Shown here piece by piece: positions 11,160 through 22,343 of a stretch of 64,000 nucleotides of DNA (within the stretch, counting starts at the first letter, position 1; each line of letters starts with the position of its first letter). A program made the translations under genes and the position numbers. Origin of the DNA: Lotus japonicus. Its lineage: Eukaryota; Streptophyta; Magnoliopsida; Fabales; Fabaceae. The stretch covers positions 47,393,176-47,457,175 of the forward strand of contig NC_080046.1 in the NCBI RefSeq assembly GCF_012489685.1, given 5' to 3'. Under the pieces are notes generated by a model. It worked only from the letters and a program-made list of their open reading frames with translations. It did no database searches and was not told where the DNA came from.

Positions 11160-13201
11160 TTTAGTCAGCCTTATTCAGCTAGCCACTTTATTTCTGGATT
11201 TATTTTTAAACTCAGGTATAAAATGGTTAGAATTTTTTTTGAAATTGTTAAATGGGGTCTGTCCCCCTCCATAACTAGTGTGAAATTTGTTTTTCTTGCT
11301 TCTGTTGCACAATCGAAAACTGAATCATATACTAAATATAAACTTAACTAGATAGTAATTTGCTACTGATTAATTTAGTTTCATATTTTTATAATTGGAT
11401 TTGATATTTTTATTTGATCTCTAGCCAAAATTATTTAAATTTATTCGTTATTTTTAATTGAAGTCTGAAATTATTTTTTCAAATTTCAAATTTATTTTAG
11501 TTACAAATTCAACATTGATCTTTTATAGTTTTAATTTTTTTTGGTACATATAGTTTTAATTTATTTGCAATATCACTTATGATCAAATAAATATTAAATT
11601 TCAATGATCAAACACAAGATGTTAGATTGATTTAAGTAATGGAAGGTGCATGGACTTCTCAGCTTATACTTATCTTTTACCAACATAATAGAGTGATAGT
11701 AATTATATATGACATATATTATTACAGGACCAAATCTTCATGACAAAGATACGGGAGTAATTCAATTTCAAGAAAAATACTTTTACCTCAGCTGGTGTCG
11801 CACCAAGAAAGTGAAAACTGTGGTAATTTTTTTCAGGATCTGAAATTTGACAAACACATGACCTCTCAAGTAAATAAGTTTGTATAGCAGCCTCAGATAT
11901 CCTTCCCTAGTTGTCAAATTGTATCAGAACAAATAAGTTTGGACATGTCTTCTTCCTAGTTTCTCTTCAGTTCAATTCTTACTAGATAGTGCCTCAATCA
12001 TTTACAGTAGAGACTTGTAGTTTTTGTTTTCATTTCTTTCGGGCTAAAAGTGCATTCTTCAAGGGGGGAAAATTGACACCATTTTGTTTGCTATAAATAA
12101 AATTAAAATTTTACATATGATAAAATAATTAGATTTTTTATATAGCTAAAGTAAGATCTGAATGTTGAACCTATTGATTGATAAATACTATTTTGAGAAC
12201 AGAGGTTATCAACAATTCTGTTGTCAAAAAGGAGATTGACCATGATCCCCTACCAACTACTCAAACCCCTTATCATTAATCATTCTCAGTGGCATAAGTT
12301 ATTGTCCTTTGCATCCACCGAACATTGCCTTAATTTGAAGACATAAACTATCTGAAAAACATCCAGTATAGGAAGCATATATTGCAAGTGTTCACCGACT
12401 CTTTGATGCTTATGCAATGGCTTGAAACCGTCTTTATAAACCATTTGGGACCATTATGATACCTGGGCCGAAAATTTGTTCAAAACTGTTGGCACATTTT
12501 ATAAAAACTTCATTAGACAGCAAAGTGAGTAACAGACTAAATTTTAATAATAACAAAAAGATCTGTTGACACAATATTGATCATGATTCATGAAGTAAAC
12601 ATAACGAATCACCACATTTGGATCTTTCTGCCTATACTTTAGTCAAGACCTGAAAATTTTATACCACAGCAAAGAACAAACAGGAATATGTCTTGGATCC
12701 CTCCCTGGCAAGCTCTTTTAGTTTTCATCTAGTGAGTAGAGTAGAGGTTTCATCCAACAGATTGTAAGGCACATCATATCGATGTGCAGAAGAAAAGCAT
12801 GCTCGTTCAATACTTAGTCATTCTTTAGTATATCTGTATAAAACTGAAAATACAATTTCAGTGCTGAAGACATCAATTTTCATAGATTAAAAAAAAATGC
12901 AAAACAAGTGCTTACAATGTAAAAATCTCATTACATTATCTACCACTATAATTAGTTTCAAAATTGGCCTATAATCTGAAATAGAAAAGACTTCTATTTT
13001 CCAATTCTAACCTAAAATGAAGAGAAACTTAGAAAGCATGAACTATTTTGAACAAGTACGTACCTGAAAGAAAAAAAAAAGCTTTTCTGAAGTCTTCCAC
13101 TCATGTCTCGATGAGTTGAAACCAATCGCATCATTTAATTTCCAATTAATTGAATAGCTTGATAACCTTCTTGCCAGAAATCAGAATATCTACTATGCAA
13201 A
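11160..13201. other. Intergenic AT-rich stretch
   Basis: No ORF, RNA or repeat boundary that I can support. The part just before 13202 is the 3' flank of the minus-strand PPR gene. Confidence 0.5.
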
Positions 13202-15184
13202 TTATAATGCTTTCTGATTGCCTCCACCCCAGCGGCGTTGTCTAGCCCTCCTTTTTCTCCCATCTTTTTTCTCCTTCTCCTTTTCTTTCAAGTCCCTCTC
13301 TCCTCTCCGTTTATACATCTTGAATGTGATCTGCCTGTCAGCGGCCATTTTCCTTACCTTCTCTGTGATCTCTGCTGCAAATGCTCTGTTATACAGTTTC
13401 TTCAGACCACGCATAAGCTTTGCGAAAGTATCTGGCTGTGGCATTAAATCCTTCTCCATCATGTCTATACAGAATGAACAAGCCTCCTTCACATGTCCTT
13501 TTGAAAAGAGGGCATGAATCCAGATTGTCCATGCACCCACATTCAGCTCACACCCTTTAGAAGCTGTGATACAATTCCAAGTATCTTTAGCCATTTCGAG
13601 CTTCTCAGCTCTTAAAAGGGAATTCATCAACACCTTTAGGGTACCATATTGAGGAGTAGCAAAAAGCCCTCTCCCAACCATCTCTTTGAAATACTCACAG
13701 GCTTCAACTAGACACTCTTGCTCAAGAAACCCATTAATCATGATGACAAAGGTGTCAATGCCTGGACTAAGTCCACTTGCTTCCATTTCATTCCATAGCC
13801 GAACACCGTCTTTGACCTCTCCCAACTTGCAAGCTAACCTAATAACAGTATTGTAGACATTAAGATCGGGAATGCAACCAATCTTCTGCATCTCATTCAC
13901 CAGTTCCATACACTCTTCCAGCTCTTCCTTCTTTTCATGGGCCAACATGATATGTTGATAAGTCAGCTGATTTGGGGAATGGCCTTCTTGTATCATCTGA
14001 TCCAAAAGCTCATAACCCCTTTTGATTTTTCCCCACTTGCAAAACCCACAAATCAAAGTGGTATAGGTTACAACATCCACCTGACAACCATTTCTCTGCA
14101 TCTCAACAAATATCCGCATTGCCTCCTCCAATTTTTCATGTTTACAGAGAGACTGGATCAGAATTGTGTACGAGGTTGCATTTGGTTCACAACCTTTCCT
14201 TCCCATCTCTTTCAGAAGATCATAAGCATCCACGATTTTTCCAGCTAGAGCATACCCACTAAGTAAATTGTTATAAACCACAATATCTGGTTCAATGCCT
14301 GCATCCTTCATCTGCACCAACACATGTTTTGCTTCCATAAGCTTCCCTTCCCTACACCAACCATACAACAAGGAAGTAAAATGTTTGACAGTTGGTGGAA
14401 ATCGATACTTCATATCCTCAAAGAGTGAAGCTGCTTCCTTAATGCTACCATTCTTACACAATGCATCCAACAGACACCCAAAGACATATTCATCCGGCTC
14501 ACACCCATACTTGGGCATTTCATCCAATACTTCAATAGCCTTCTGAACCATCCTCGCAGAAGCAAACTTCCGCATCAAAATAACAAACACTTGGGGCGAA
14601 ATCAACTGAGGATTCTCTTGCCTCATTTCATCAATCAGCGCCCAAACCGCACCAAATTGCCGCATTTTCCCCAAAACCTTAATCATAGCCTTGTACACCT
14701 CCTGACTATGCTGATAACCTGATTGCTTCGAAGCCCACGCAAAGAATCTATACGCCAAATTCCCAGCATCCCCACACCGATTCAATACACGCTCCGTTAA
14801 CCCCGACCTCACAACAACCCCGGATTCTTTCAAAGCTAGCTCCAATTTGGGAACCCTAGAATGAAATTTTCTCAATATTCTATAAACCTTTTCCACATCA
14901 GAAGCAAACTCATCATAGCTTTGGTCATTTATATCATTTCCTGAACTAGATTCGAGGCGAACAAGGCCAAAGTGGCTTGTTGAGCTAGAATTGACACTGC
15001 TACTATCAAATTTTGAGGAATTTTGATTTGGTGGTGGTGACTGTGAAGAACTAACTTCAAAGCTGGTAGAGAAGAGCTTAGACACAGTATTTTCATGTGC
15101 AATCAGCAATGGTTTTCTCAAGGGACGGGTGAAAACGCCATTTCTATAGAAGAATAGTATTGATTTTGCTGAGAATCTCTGCAT
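13202..15184 (-). CDS. P-class pentatricopeptide repeat protein, probably mitochondrial
   Basis: Intronless 660-residue ORF. The N-terminus (MQRFSAKSILFFYRNGVFTR...) is basic and Ser-rich, like a mitochondrial presequence, followed by a Ser/Asn-rich linker. From about residue 150 to 600 the protein is a run of 35-residue PPR motifs such as YGCEPDEYVFGCLLDALCKN, DIVVYNNLLSGYALAGK, DVVTYTTLICGFCKWGK and DLNVYNTVIRLACKLGE. No E or DYW domain follows, so it is P class: a single-strand RNA-binding protein for organelle RNA processing, stability or translation. The last 45 residues are very basic (KMYKRRGERDLKEKEKEKKD...). It resembles the Arabidopsis pair At3g49730/At5g65820 from memory. The RNA target cannot be read from here with confidence. 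Confidence 0.93.
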   Translation of the reverse strand: MQRFSAKSILFFYRNGVFTRPLRKPLLIAHENTVSKLFSTSFEVSSSQSPPPNQNSSKFDSSSVNSSSTSHFGLVRLESSSGNDINDQSYDEFASDVEKVYRILRKFHSRVPKLELALKESGVVVRSGLTERVLNRCGDAGNLAYRFFAWASKQSGYQHSQEVYKAMIKVLGKMRQFGAVWALIDEMRQENPQLISPQVFVILMRKFASARMVQKAIEVLDEMPKYGCEPDEYVFGCLLDALCKNGSIKEAASLFEDMKYRFPPTVKHFTSLLYGWCREGKLMEAKHVLVQMKDAGIEPDIVVYNNLLSGYALAGKIVDAYDLLKEMGRKGCEPNATSYTILIQSLCKHEKLEEAMRIFVEMQRNGCQVDVVTYTTLICGFCKWGKIKRGYELLDQMIQEGHSPNQLTYQHIMLAHEKKEELEECMELVNEMQKIGCIPDLNVYNTVIRLACKLGEVKDGVRLWNEMEASGLSPGIDTFVIMINGFLEQECLVEACEYFKEMVGRGLFATPQYGTLKVLMNSLLRAEKLEMAKDTWNCITASKGCELNVGAWTIWIHALFSKGHVKEACSFCIDMMEKDLMPQPDTFAKLMRGLKKLYNRAFAAEITEKVRKMAADRQITFKMYKRRGERDLKEKEKEKKDGRKRRARQRRWGGGNQKAL

Positions 15185-15299
15185 TTTCTGTGTATGATCA
15201 GGATCAAAATCTAATAACAGTGAAGTTTATGTTGCTTCATTTTTTTCAGCAACCCTAGGAAAGTTAAGTAGAAGCTGACCTCTTCGGAGCTAGGAGGAG

Positions 15300-15335
15300 G
15301 TGCGGCGGCGGCCGGTGGCGGCGGCGGCGACGTAG
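15300..15335. repeat. GCGGCGGCGG microsatellite upstream of the PPR gene
   Basis: A short GGC/GCG-rich run in the 5' flank of the minus-strand PPR gene. The rest of 15185-15590 is AT-rich with no gene. Confidence 0.6.
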
Positions 15336-15599
15336 ATGTGCTTGATTTTCAAACCTAATGCTTCTTCACCTCTAGGACTTTGTGATAGAAATTAGCATTA
15401 GTGCAGAATGAGCAGAAAATCATAATTTAGTTAAAAAAATTTTGGGTACATAATTCAGTTAAAATATTAGAATGTAACCTAGAATTTCATATATATTGTA
15501 AATATTTTTTAACAGAAATTTGAGTTTAACAAGAAAAATAGTTAAACTTAGCATGAATGATAATGTCGCCTAAGTGGAAGAAAGTTCCATTTTTTTTAA

Positions 15600-16870
15600 C
15601 ATGGAAAATTCATTAATAGAATCAAACATGCATTGAAGGCAAAACATCAGCGTTCAAGAACGAAACCAAATTAGGAGGCCTCTCCTCTACCCAAACACGC
15701 TCGGTGAAAGAAGAGGCATTATTGGCCATGTAATCCGCCACAGAATTCTCATTGTGACGTATAGAAGAAAAGACCACATGACTAAAAAAAGGGGAAAAAG
15801 CAAAACTAGGGGTGGGAATAGGCTGGGCCTAGGTAGGCTTTGCGTAAATAGGCCTAGCCTGTTTAAAAATCTTAAGGCATGAGTCTGGCTTGTGGCCTGT
15901 CAAAGGCTTTTTTTCGAGCCTGGCCTGACCTTCTCAAAAGTCTGGCCTGGCCTGATAGCCTATTTAAAGGCATATTTCACAACAAGAGTTTTACGTTTGC
16001 TAACAAAATTATTTGTAAAGAAGCTATCAAACTTATAAACTAACAGGTTAAATTATACTAAAATAATTTTTTCAACAATCAGACACATAATATTATAAGC
16101 TATTAGGTAGAAATGAAACTAAACGAGAGATTATGTTGGTTTCTTAGAGTCGGAGAGCCAGTATAAAATCAAACTTTATATTAAGGTATTTAAATACGTT
16201 ATATATCTATTTCTAAATAGACTTATAACTTTGAGTCATTATATAAGTCAATTTGCTTAAATATATAAAGATGTCAATAAGTATATATGATAATTTTCTA
16301 ATATATAGACATCATCAATAGTAAAATATATTTATACTAGTCATATTTACAATGTACCAGAAAAATACTTATTATTTTTACTTAAATAGGCTAGCCTATA
16401 AGGCTTAAAAGACTTTTTAAATGGCATGAGCCTAGTCTTTTTAACTAAATAGGCTTTTCAAAAAGCCTAAGCCTTGCCTATTTACCAATTTGGTCAGTCC
16501 TGGCCTGGGCCTGTGGTAGGCTAGGTCATAGGCCCCTACGAACGGCCTGGTCTATTCCCACCCCTAAGCAAAACAATCTTGAACAATAGAAAATAAATAA
16601 GAAACTCCACTACGCTTCTGCCAAGCATGGTAAAGCTCAAGACTATACGTTTCAAACTGAACTGAACGGAAGCCAAGCTGGATAACTAGTTCCATGGGCC
16701 ATCGAAGGCTAAGAGCTTCTGCTATAACTGGGGAAAGGACTACCACTGGGTACCGGGCTGCTGCTGCCATGATTTCGCCATTAGTGTCGCGAGCAACCAT
16801 GCCAAAACCCGTCAGTCGATCCACTCCAACTGCTACATCTGAATTGATTTTAATCCATGAATGTGATATA
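15600..16870 (-). mobile_element. LINE RNase H remnant interrupted by a hAT element
   Basis: Minus-strand reading from 16870 to 16567 gives DRLTGFGMVARDTNGEIMAA...AEALSLRWPMELVIQLGF, the RNase H (RVT_3) fold of plant LINE ORF2. It resumes at 15798-15620 with the C-terminal RHNENSVADYMA motif. An A-rich tail lies at about 15585-15598 (T-run on plus). The two halves join once the 760-bp hAT element and one 8-bp duplication are removed. The frame is otherwise degenerate upstream of 16870. Confidence 0.82.
15807..16566. mobile_element. Non-autonomous hAT element
   Basis: Terminal inverted repeats TAGGGGTGGGAATAG and CTATTCCCACCCCTA are flanked by the 8-bp duplication AGCAAAAC (15799-15806 and 16567-16574), the hAT signature. 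Subterminal regions are full of GGCCTGGCCT and TAGGCCTAGCC-type motifs, as in transposase-binding subterminal repeats. The AT-rich centre has no transposase. Confidence 0.9.
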
Positions 16871-17164
16871 TTTACATGGTCAAAGTTTTTTTAGATCAAT
16901 TCTAATTGTTGGAAGTCTAAACAGTCAGTAATTATTAAAGCTCAGTTAAAAATCGTCATTAAATTTAATCAACAATGCTTTTACTTATAGAACTTGGACT
17001 CTTGATGATTGTTGGAAAAATTCTAATACCAATGACTCTATATATTTAGATATCATTATATTTATGTATTAATTATATTATATATTTTGTATTTATTATA
17101 AAAAAATTGAAAAAATAAAATCTTGAATAACATTTATTTTTACATGATGAAATAATAAAAAAAA

Positions 17165-17575
17165 CAACATAACTATCCTACAACATTTTGGCATAGAGAC
17201 GCGCTATCAAGTGGAGGGAGGAAGTCTCCAAACATGACGAGGAGACTCATCTCTAAAGGCTTGTCGAGCCAACATATGTGCAACATGATTACTCTTCCTA
17301 GGGATGTATAACCGAAACGTGTCAATTCCGATTGATTATTTCTTTGAGTCTTCTAATGTTCTCCCTATCCCATAAAGTGTCCACATTAGTGCAGATATGG
17401 AGGACCTCTACCACATTAGCACAATCCAAAACACAAGCGACCTTCTTGAAATTAAGATCCTATATATGATCTAGACTCAGTTCTATGGCTAAAAGCTCCC
17501 CCAAGCATACATTATTATGACCATAACTCACAAGAAATTCCAGACATTCATCGACCTACAGTATTCAACAGCATT
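17165..17575 (-). mobile_element. Second degenerate LINE RNase H fragment
   Basis: On the minus strand, broken frames read NVCLGELLAIELSLDHI, then LNFKKVACVLDCANVVEVLH, then NTFRLYIPRKSNHVAHMLA: the AEx(L)A, D-S and H-VA blocks of the LINE RNase H. Stops are present and no RT is attached. Confidence 0.7.
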
Positions 17576-17804
17576 GCGTCGCAGCCCATCTTCCTCGTCG
17601 TCGGGTTTCAACTGAATAATAATTTAAATAAGAATAAAATTTCTGATAGAATTTAAATAATGTATTCTATTCAATTATAACCGCTTTCAATTTAATTAGA
17701 TATTTTTATCTTAGAAAAGGAAGAGTTCAATTCAATTAGATTAGTGCAAATTTTGAATTTAGAATCTACTTAATTATAGATGATGTAAAAAAAAAAAATA
17801 GGGA

Positions 17805-17811
17805 TATAAAA
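17805..17811 (+). promoter_or_regulatory. TATA box of the Mgr2/ROMO1-like gene
   Basis: TATAAAA lies 86-92 bases before the ATG at 17897, which leaves room for a leader of about 55-60 bases. Confidence 0.6.
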
Positions 17812-17896
17812 CGAAGGAACAAGTTAGCTTGGTTTGAGAGTTCAGTACCGAACAAGACATACAGTGCCGCACACAAAATCCAACTTGGAAATTCCA

Positions 17897-20840
17897 ATGG
17901 CTAGGGACAGTTGCCTCACTCGTATCGCCGCCGGTGCCGCCATAGGCGGTGCTGTCGGCGGCGCCGTCGGTCAGTCAACTTTTTATCATACCCTATAATC
18001 TCTTCTCTATTTCTTGTGCAACTTGAACTCTCTTTTAGGGTCTTCGTTTTCATCAACCTGTGTGATTATTTGTATGTTATGCAATATCAATTTTTTAATC
18101 TTTTTTTTTGGCTGATTTGTGATTCTGTCATTACTCCCTTTGATCCTGTGATTTCAAACTTTGTTGGATTTGCTTCAATGTTCAACACTTTCACTACACT
18201 GATTCCATTTGATAACTGCATTTTTCTATTCATGTTCTCTGACTCTTAGTTGGGATGGATGTGCTCAGCCTTAGAGTGAGGTTTTATATCATCACATGTT
18301 GCCTCAATGGTGCTGAATGGTGATGCTTTTGTTGAAGTTGAAGTGAGAGTTTAGTTATTGTGATAGCCTTCTCTCCATAATTAAGCTTAGCATGCCATTC
18401 CTTAATCCCTAATCATTTTGGGTAGTCAAGGTTTCAAAAAATTTAATAGGGTTTTGCCTATTTATTGTCGCCGTCCTTCATGTTGCTTTGTCATGTTAAA
18501 ATCTCATGTTGGATGAGCCATTGCCCTTTTATAGCACAAACCTGCTAAAGCTTTTGGTTCGAACGAATTCTCTTTAGAGCTATATATTTCACTTGTTTGG
18601 TTGATTTTTTAAACATGGGTTTGAAGTTGATCCTCTTTTCCTTTTTAGAGATATATACTTCGGGCTAAGTGAAAGCCTGAAGTCACATCGATTTGATGGC
18701 ATGTTTTCATGTCGGGCGTCAATCTTGTTCTAGAACAGCATCCCCAATGCATTAGAAAACTGAACACGTTTGAAGCAGGAAACATTTAAGTGACGAATAG
18801 TTCCGTACTTGCATCCTCCATTTTTATTTTAGCCTAATTATTCATGAATGAATTTTTTTTGTTGTTGGCCCCAGAGCTTTTGCATAAGTGGCATCTATGG
18901 GGACAACTTGATGCCCCAAATTATACTTAGTACTGAGGCCACTTTGTCTCAACTTGAGCATACCTTCTCACTCTCAAACTCAATGCATTGTCTTAGGCCT
19001 CCTATACAATCAATCAAATAAATAAATTTGATATTGAATATTCATACTCTGTTTTTCTGTCCTTTGGGTCTTCATCCTACCCTCTGTAGTTTATTATTAT
19101 CATTATTATTATCAATTGTAATGCCCTTTTTGTTGATATGGACATGTTATAGAATCCTAGACTTATGGACTCTGAAATAAAACATTATTATGTGTTCTTT
19201 TCATAAGATTGTTGCAAGAGGACAGTATTTTGGAAGTCTCTCAATTCTGTCCTAATTAAATATTTGTATGATGAGCCTTGGATCTATTCAATAAAAGCTT
19301 AAAGTTATGCATATTAGAAATTAAAGGGGCCTAAGTGGTTCCTCCCACAATGTTTGTATCTCGTTCTGTACCTAATGCTAGATCTACATGCACTTTCACC
19401 TTTACATTCGATTCTTCAGTTTTTTGAATTCAAAAGAGCTTGACACCAATCATAAGTAAAATGTTGAAGTCTCATATTTGAAGTTTATGAAGTCTGAATT
19501 ATCTGCTATCTTGCTTCCAAAAGTAGTGACTATTGTCAGTCTTGTGATTTTGTAAAACTCAGTTATCTTAAGTGTTGCCGTAGTGTCTATAGAATACATT
19601 CATTCTGGTTTTATATTGGACCTAAATTCCACATCTATTTAAAAGTTTCAGTACACCTTCACTTAACCTCTTGGTTTCTTTCCAGGTGCCGTGTATGGAA
19701 CATATGAGGCAATTAAGTATAAGGTATGTCATATGATCTTGTTTTAAACTTCAATAATAAGATTATACAGAGCTCCAGTTTATTTTAACTTAGTGACGTG
19801 ATGTCTCCAAAATAGATTTTAGTACAGATTCATGTCTTGTGCAATATGTTCAATATTTTCAAAATTCTATTTGTATCTATAAAATTAGGAGAAATGAGAT
19901 GGGAATCAAATACTAATTATGGTAAACGTTTAGATGAAAAAATTCCGGAGAATACAAAAGCATGTAAGAGAGATATCAGAATCAATAAAAAGAAAGCAAA
20001 GTAAAATTAGTTGTCCTTTATGCTGTTTTGCTTTTTAATATGTACATTGGAATTATAAATGTACTCTTTTGTGTTCTGGACTGTTATTTTGTGTTTTGGG
20101 GATTGCGAATCAATTGTCTTGTTGGTGTAATAAGGATTAAGAATCCAATATTAGTTTAATGCATTGAAGCTTATGTATTAATCACAAAATAAATAGTCAT
20201 TTTAATCCCTGAAAGATGTACAGTCAGCCATTTATTCTCTGGAAGATGGAAATTGTTAATTTGATCCCTACAAGTTGTAAAATGTGATCAAATTGGTCAT
20301 TGAAAGGTAAAAAGGACCATCGTCCAGTCCCTAAAATGGCTAAATTGAAGTAATTTTTTTCTATCAGGATGAAAGTGACAATTTCTATCTTTTAGAGCCT
20401 AGACTGACCACATTATGAGGGACCAAAATAACTTTTTACTCATTAATCACAGAATATTCTTTTGTTATTTTTCTGTAGATAAATTGGAGCTGAATTTATG
20501 TTTGAATTTTATGTTTATATCAATATTATGAGTTAATTTTGCCAATGTACTTTTTTAAACTTTGTATCTTAAAGTCAAATAGCATACTAAATTGAAGTAT
20601 ACACTACAAACCATATTTTGATCTCGTAACAGTTGTACCAAAGACATGAGTACCGGGTAACTGCATGAGTTACTTCTTTTGGAGTTCATATATGACCTTT
20701 GAATCCCTTAATTCATTTACATGCAGGTACCTGGATTTTTGAAAATCAGGCATATTGGACAAACTACGCTTGGAAGTGCTGCTATTTTTGGTCTTTTCTT
20801 GGGTGCTGGAAGCTTGATACATTGTGGGAAATCATACTGA
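17897..20840 (+). CDS. Mgr2/ROMO1-like mitochondrial inner-membrane protein, three exons
   Basis: Exons 17897-17969, 19686-19723 and 20727-20840 splice at GT...AG sites and give 74 residues in one frame. The product begins MARDSCLTRIAAGAAIGGAV and ends LGAGSLIHCGKSY. Two glycine-rich hydrophobic segments (about 9-30 and 51-68) with GxxxG spacing flank a loop, VYGTYEAIKYKVPGFLKIRH. This is the plant ROMO1/Mgr2 family. In yeast Mgr2 belongs to the TIM23 translocase, coupling the presequence import channel and gating lateral release; in animals ROMO1 also affects ROS and cristae. Length and motifs look complete. The TATA box is at 17805, and AATAAA lies at 21080. No single ORF shows this gene because the exons are so short. 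Confidence 0.93.
20187..20441. mobile_element. Short DNA-transposon-like element in intron 2 of the Mgr2/ROMO1 gene
   Basis: 255 bp flanked by the direct repeat ATTAATCACA (20177-20186 and 20442-20451). Its ends are loosely inverted: AGTCATTTTAATCCCT on the left against AGGGACCAAAATAACT on the right. The phrase 'ggtccct' recurs inside in both orientations. The superfamily is not certain; the 9-10 bp duplication fits a small MULE derivative. Confidence 0.6.
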
Positions 20841-21079
20841 GCTCATAAAGATTTGTCTTCCTCCCTCCTTGCCGAGATTTGCTCGCTGCCCTTTTAATGT
20901 ATGAGTAGAGCAGGGATTTACTTATTTGGTTTTCTGGATCTTGGAAAAGGTTTAATGACAGTGGCACTGCTCCTTTGTTAAGAAATTTCTCATTTATTTT
21001 CTCCCTGGACTGCACTATGAAATTAGTTTGCAAGGGTTTTCCTTTTACTTTAATTCATCATTTTGCGAGTTGCTCTTGC

Positions 21080-21085
21080 AATAAA
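21080..21085 (+). terminator. AATAAA poly(A) signal of the Mgr2/ROMO1 gene
   Basis: AATAAA lies 240 bases after the TGA at 20838, a normal distance for a plant 3' UTR. Confidence 0.5.
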
Positions 21086-21737
21086 ATGAGTGCGCGTGTT
21101 TTGTTGTTATGACAGTGTTTTGTTTATGTTTATTATACTCTTTTTCATCACACCCTTTCTACTAAAATTTCACTCAAACCAGGACTCGGTTATTATTAAG
21201 TACCATCGAGTATGAATATTGATCCAATCTCTCTATTTCTGCCTAGTAAGAAGTAACTAACTTCATTTGTAGAAAACAAATTGTAAGGAGCCTGCTGCAC
21301 TTATATTGTGTGCTAGATGTAAAGTTGAACTTACTGAAAATTCTTCAAAGAGCTATGCTATTTATTACGATCGAACTACAGCCAATCAAAAAAGGAATTC
21401 AAGGGGTTTTGATGGAATTCATGTAGGTAGAAATTGATAACAGTGAGAAAGCATGTGGACTCAGTGTATTTCGGCTATAATTTTTCGACCCATCAAGCAT
21501 TTTCCTTCTTCAAATTCCTCGTAAATATGGGGTATGTATTGGATTTGGATGATTTAATGTTGCATAAAGAAAAAACATATATAGCGAGGTCATTACATTT
21601 AATATATGAAATGCACTTACAAAGCTCTCTTCCAATGGTATTGTGATGGCTGCAGAATTGTATCACATGGAAGCACATAATAACTGTCATTCATTCTCCA
21701 TTACACGGTTTATAGAAGTCACATTGTGCTGAACAAA

Positions 21738-21907
21738 GAAGTTCAGTTTGTTTAGGAGTTGAACTGATCATTTCGAAGGAGCAGCAATAGATTCAGGCAA
21801 ACTTGCACATCATGTGATTTGAAGAAGTTCAGTTTGTTTAGGAGTTGAACTGATCATTTCGAAGGAGCAGCAATAGATTCAGGCAAACTTGCACATCATG
21901 TGATTTG
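21738..21907. repeat. 86-bp tandem duplication
   Basis: The unit at 21738-21823 is repeated at 21824-21907 with almost no difference. No ORF crosses it. It looks recent. The rest of 21090-22340 is intergenic with nothing else I can support. Confidence 0.9.
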
Positions 21908-22343
21908 CGAACTTGTCTTAGCACCAGACAAGTATTTTAAAGACAAATAATGATTTTAGATGCTCAATTATCCAGCATACTGCTTATAGTCCAATAGCCC
22001 CCTCATTCTCTATGCACAAAAAGGCATATCTATGGTGCTTCGCAATTTCATAAAGAAATAACAGTTGAATACACAGTTGCGGACTTGGGGTTAGATCAGA
22101 TTATTCACATACTAATTAAACATAAACTCTAAGTTGAAAAGAGAAGTCACTTCAAATTAACAAAATTAGTAGGCTTCTGCTACAATTAAGAATTGGTAAT
22201 GGTAAAATTATGTGGATAAACAGAAACTGCATTGGTCATTTCTCCTATGGTTAGTTGGTTACATTTGCTTTTGCTACTTACTAGGTATATAACTAATATG
22301 GTATCATAATTTCTGTTCTCCTGAAGAACCTTAGATTATTTAA

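Noticed and set aside
13218..14546. Plus-strand open frames across the P-class PPR gene
   Set aside because: All overlap the well-supported minus-strand PPR coding sequence and show no domains.
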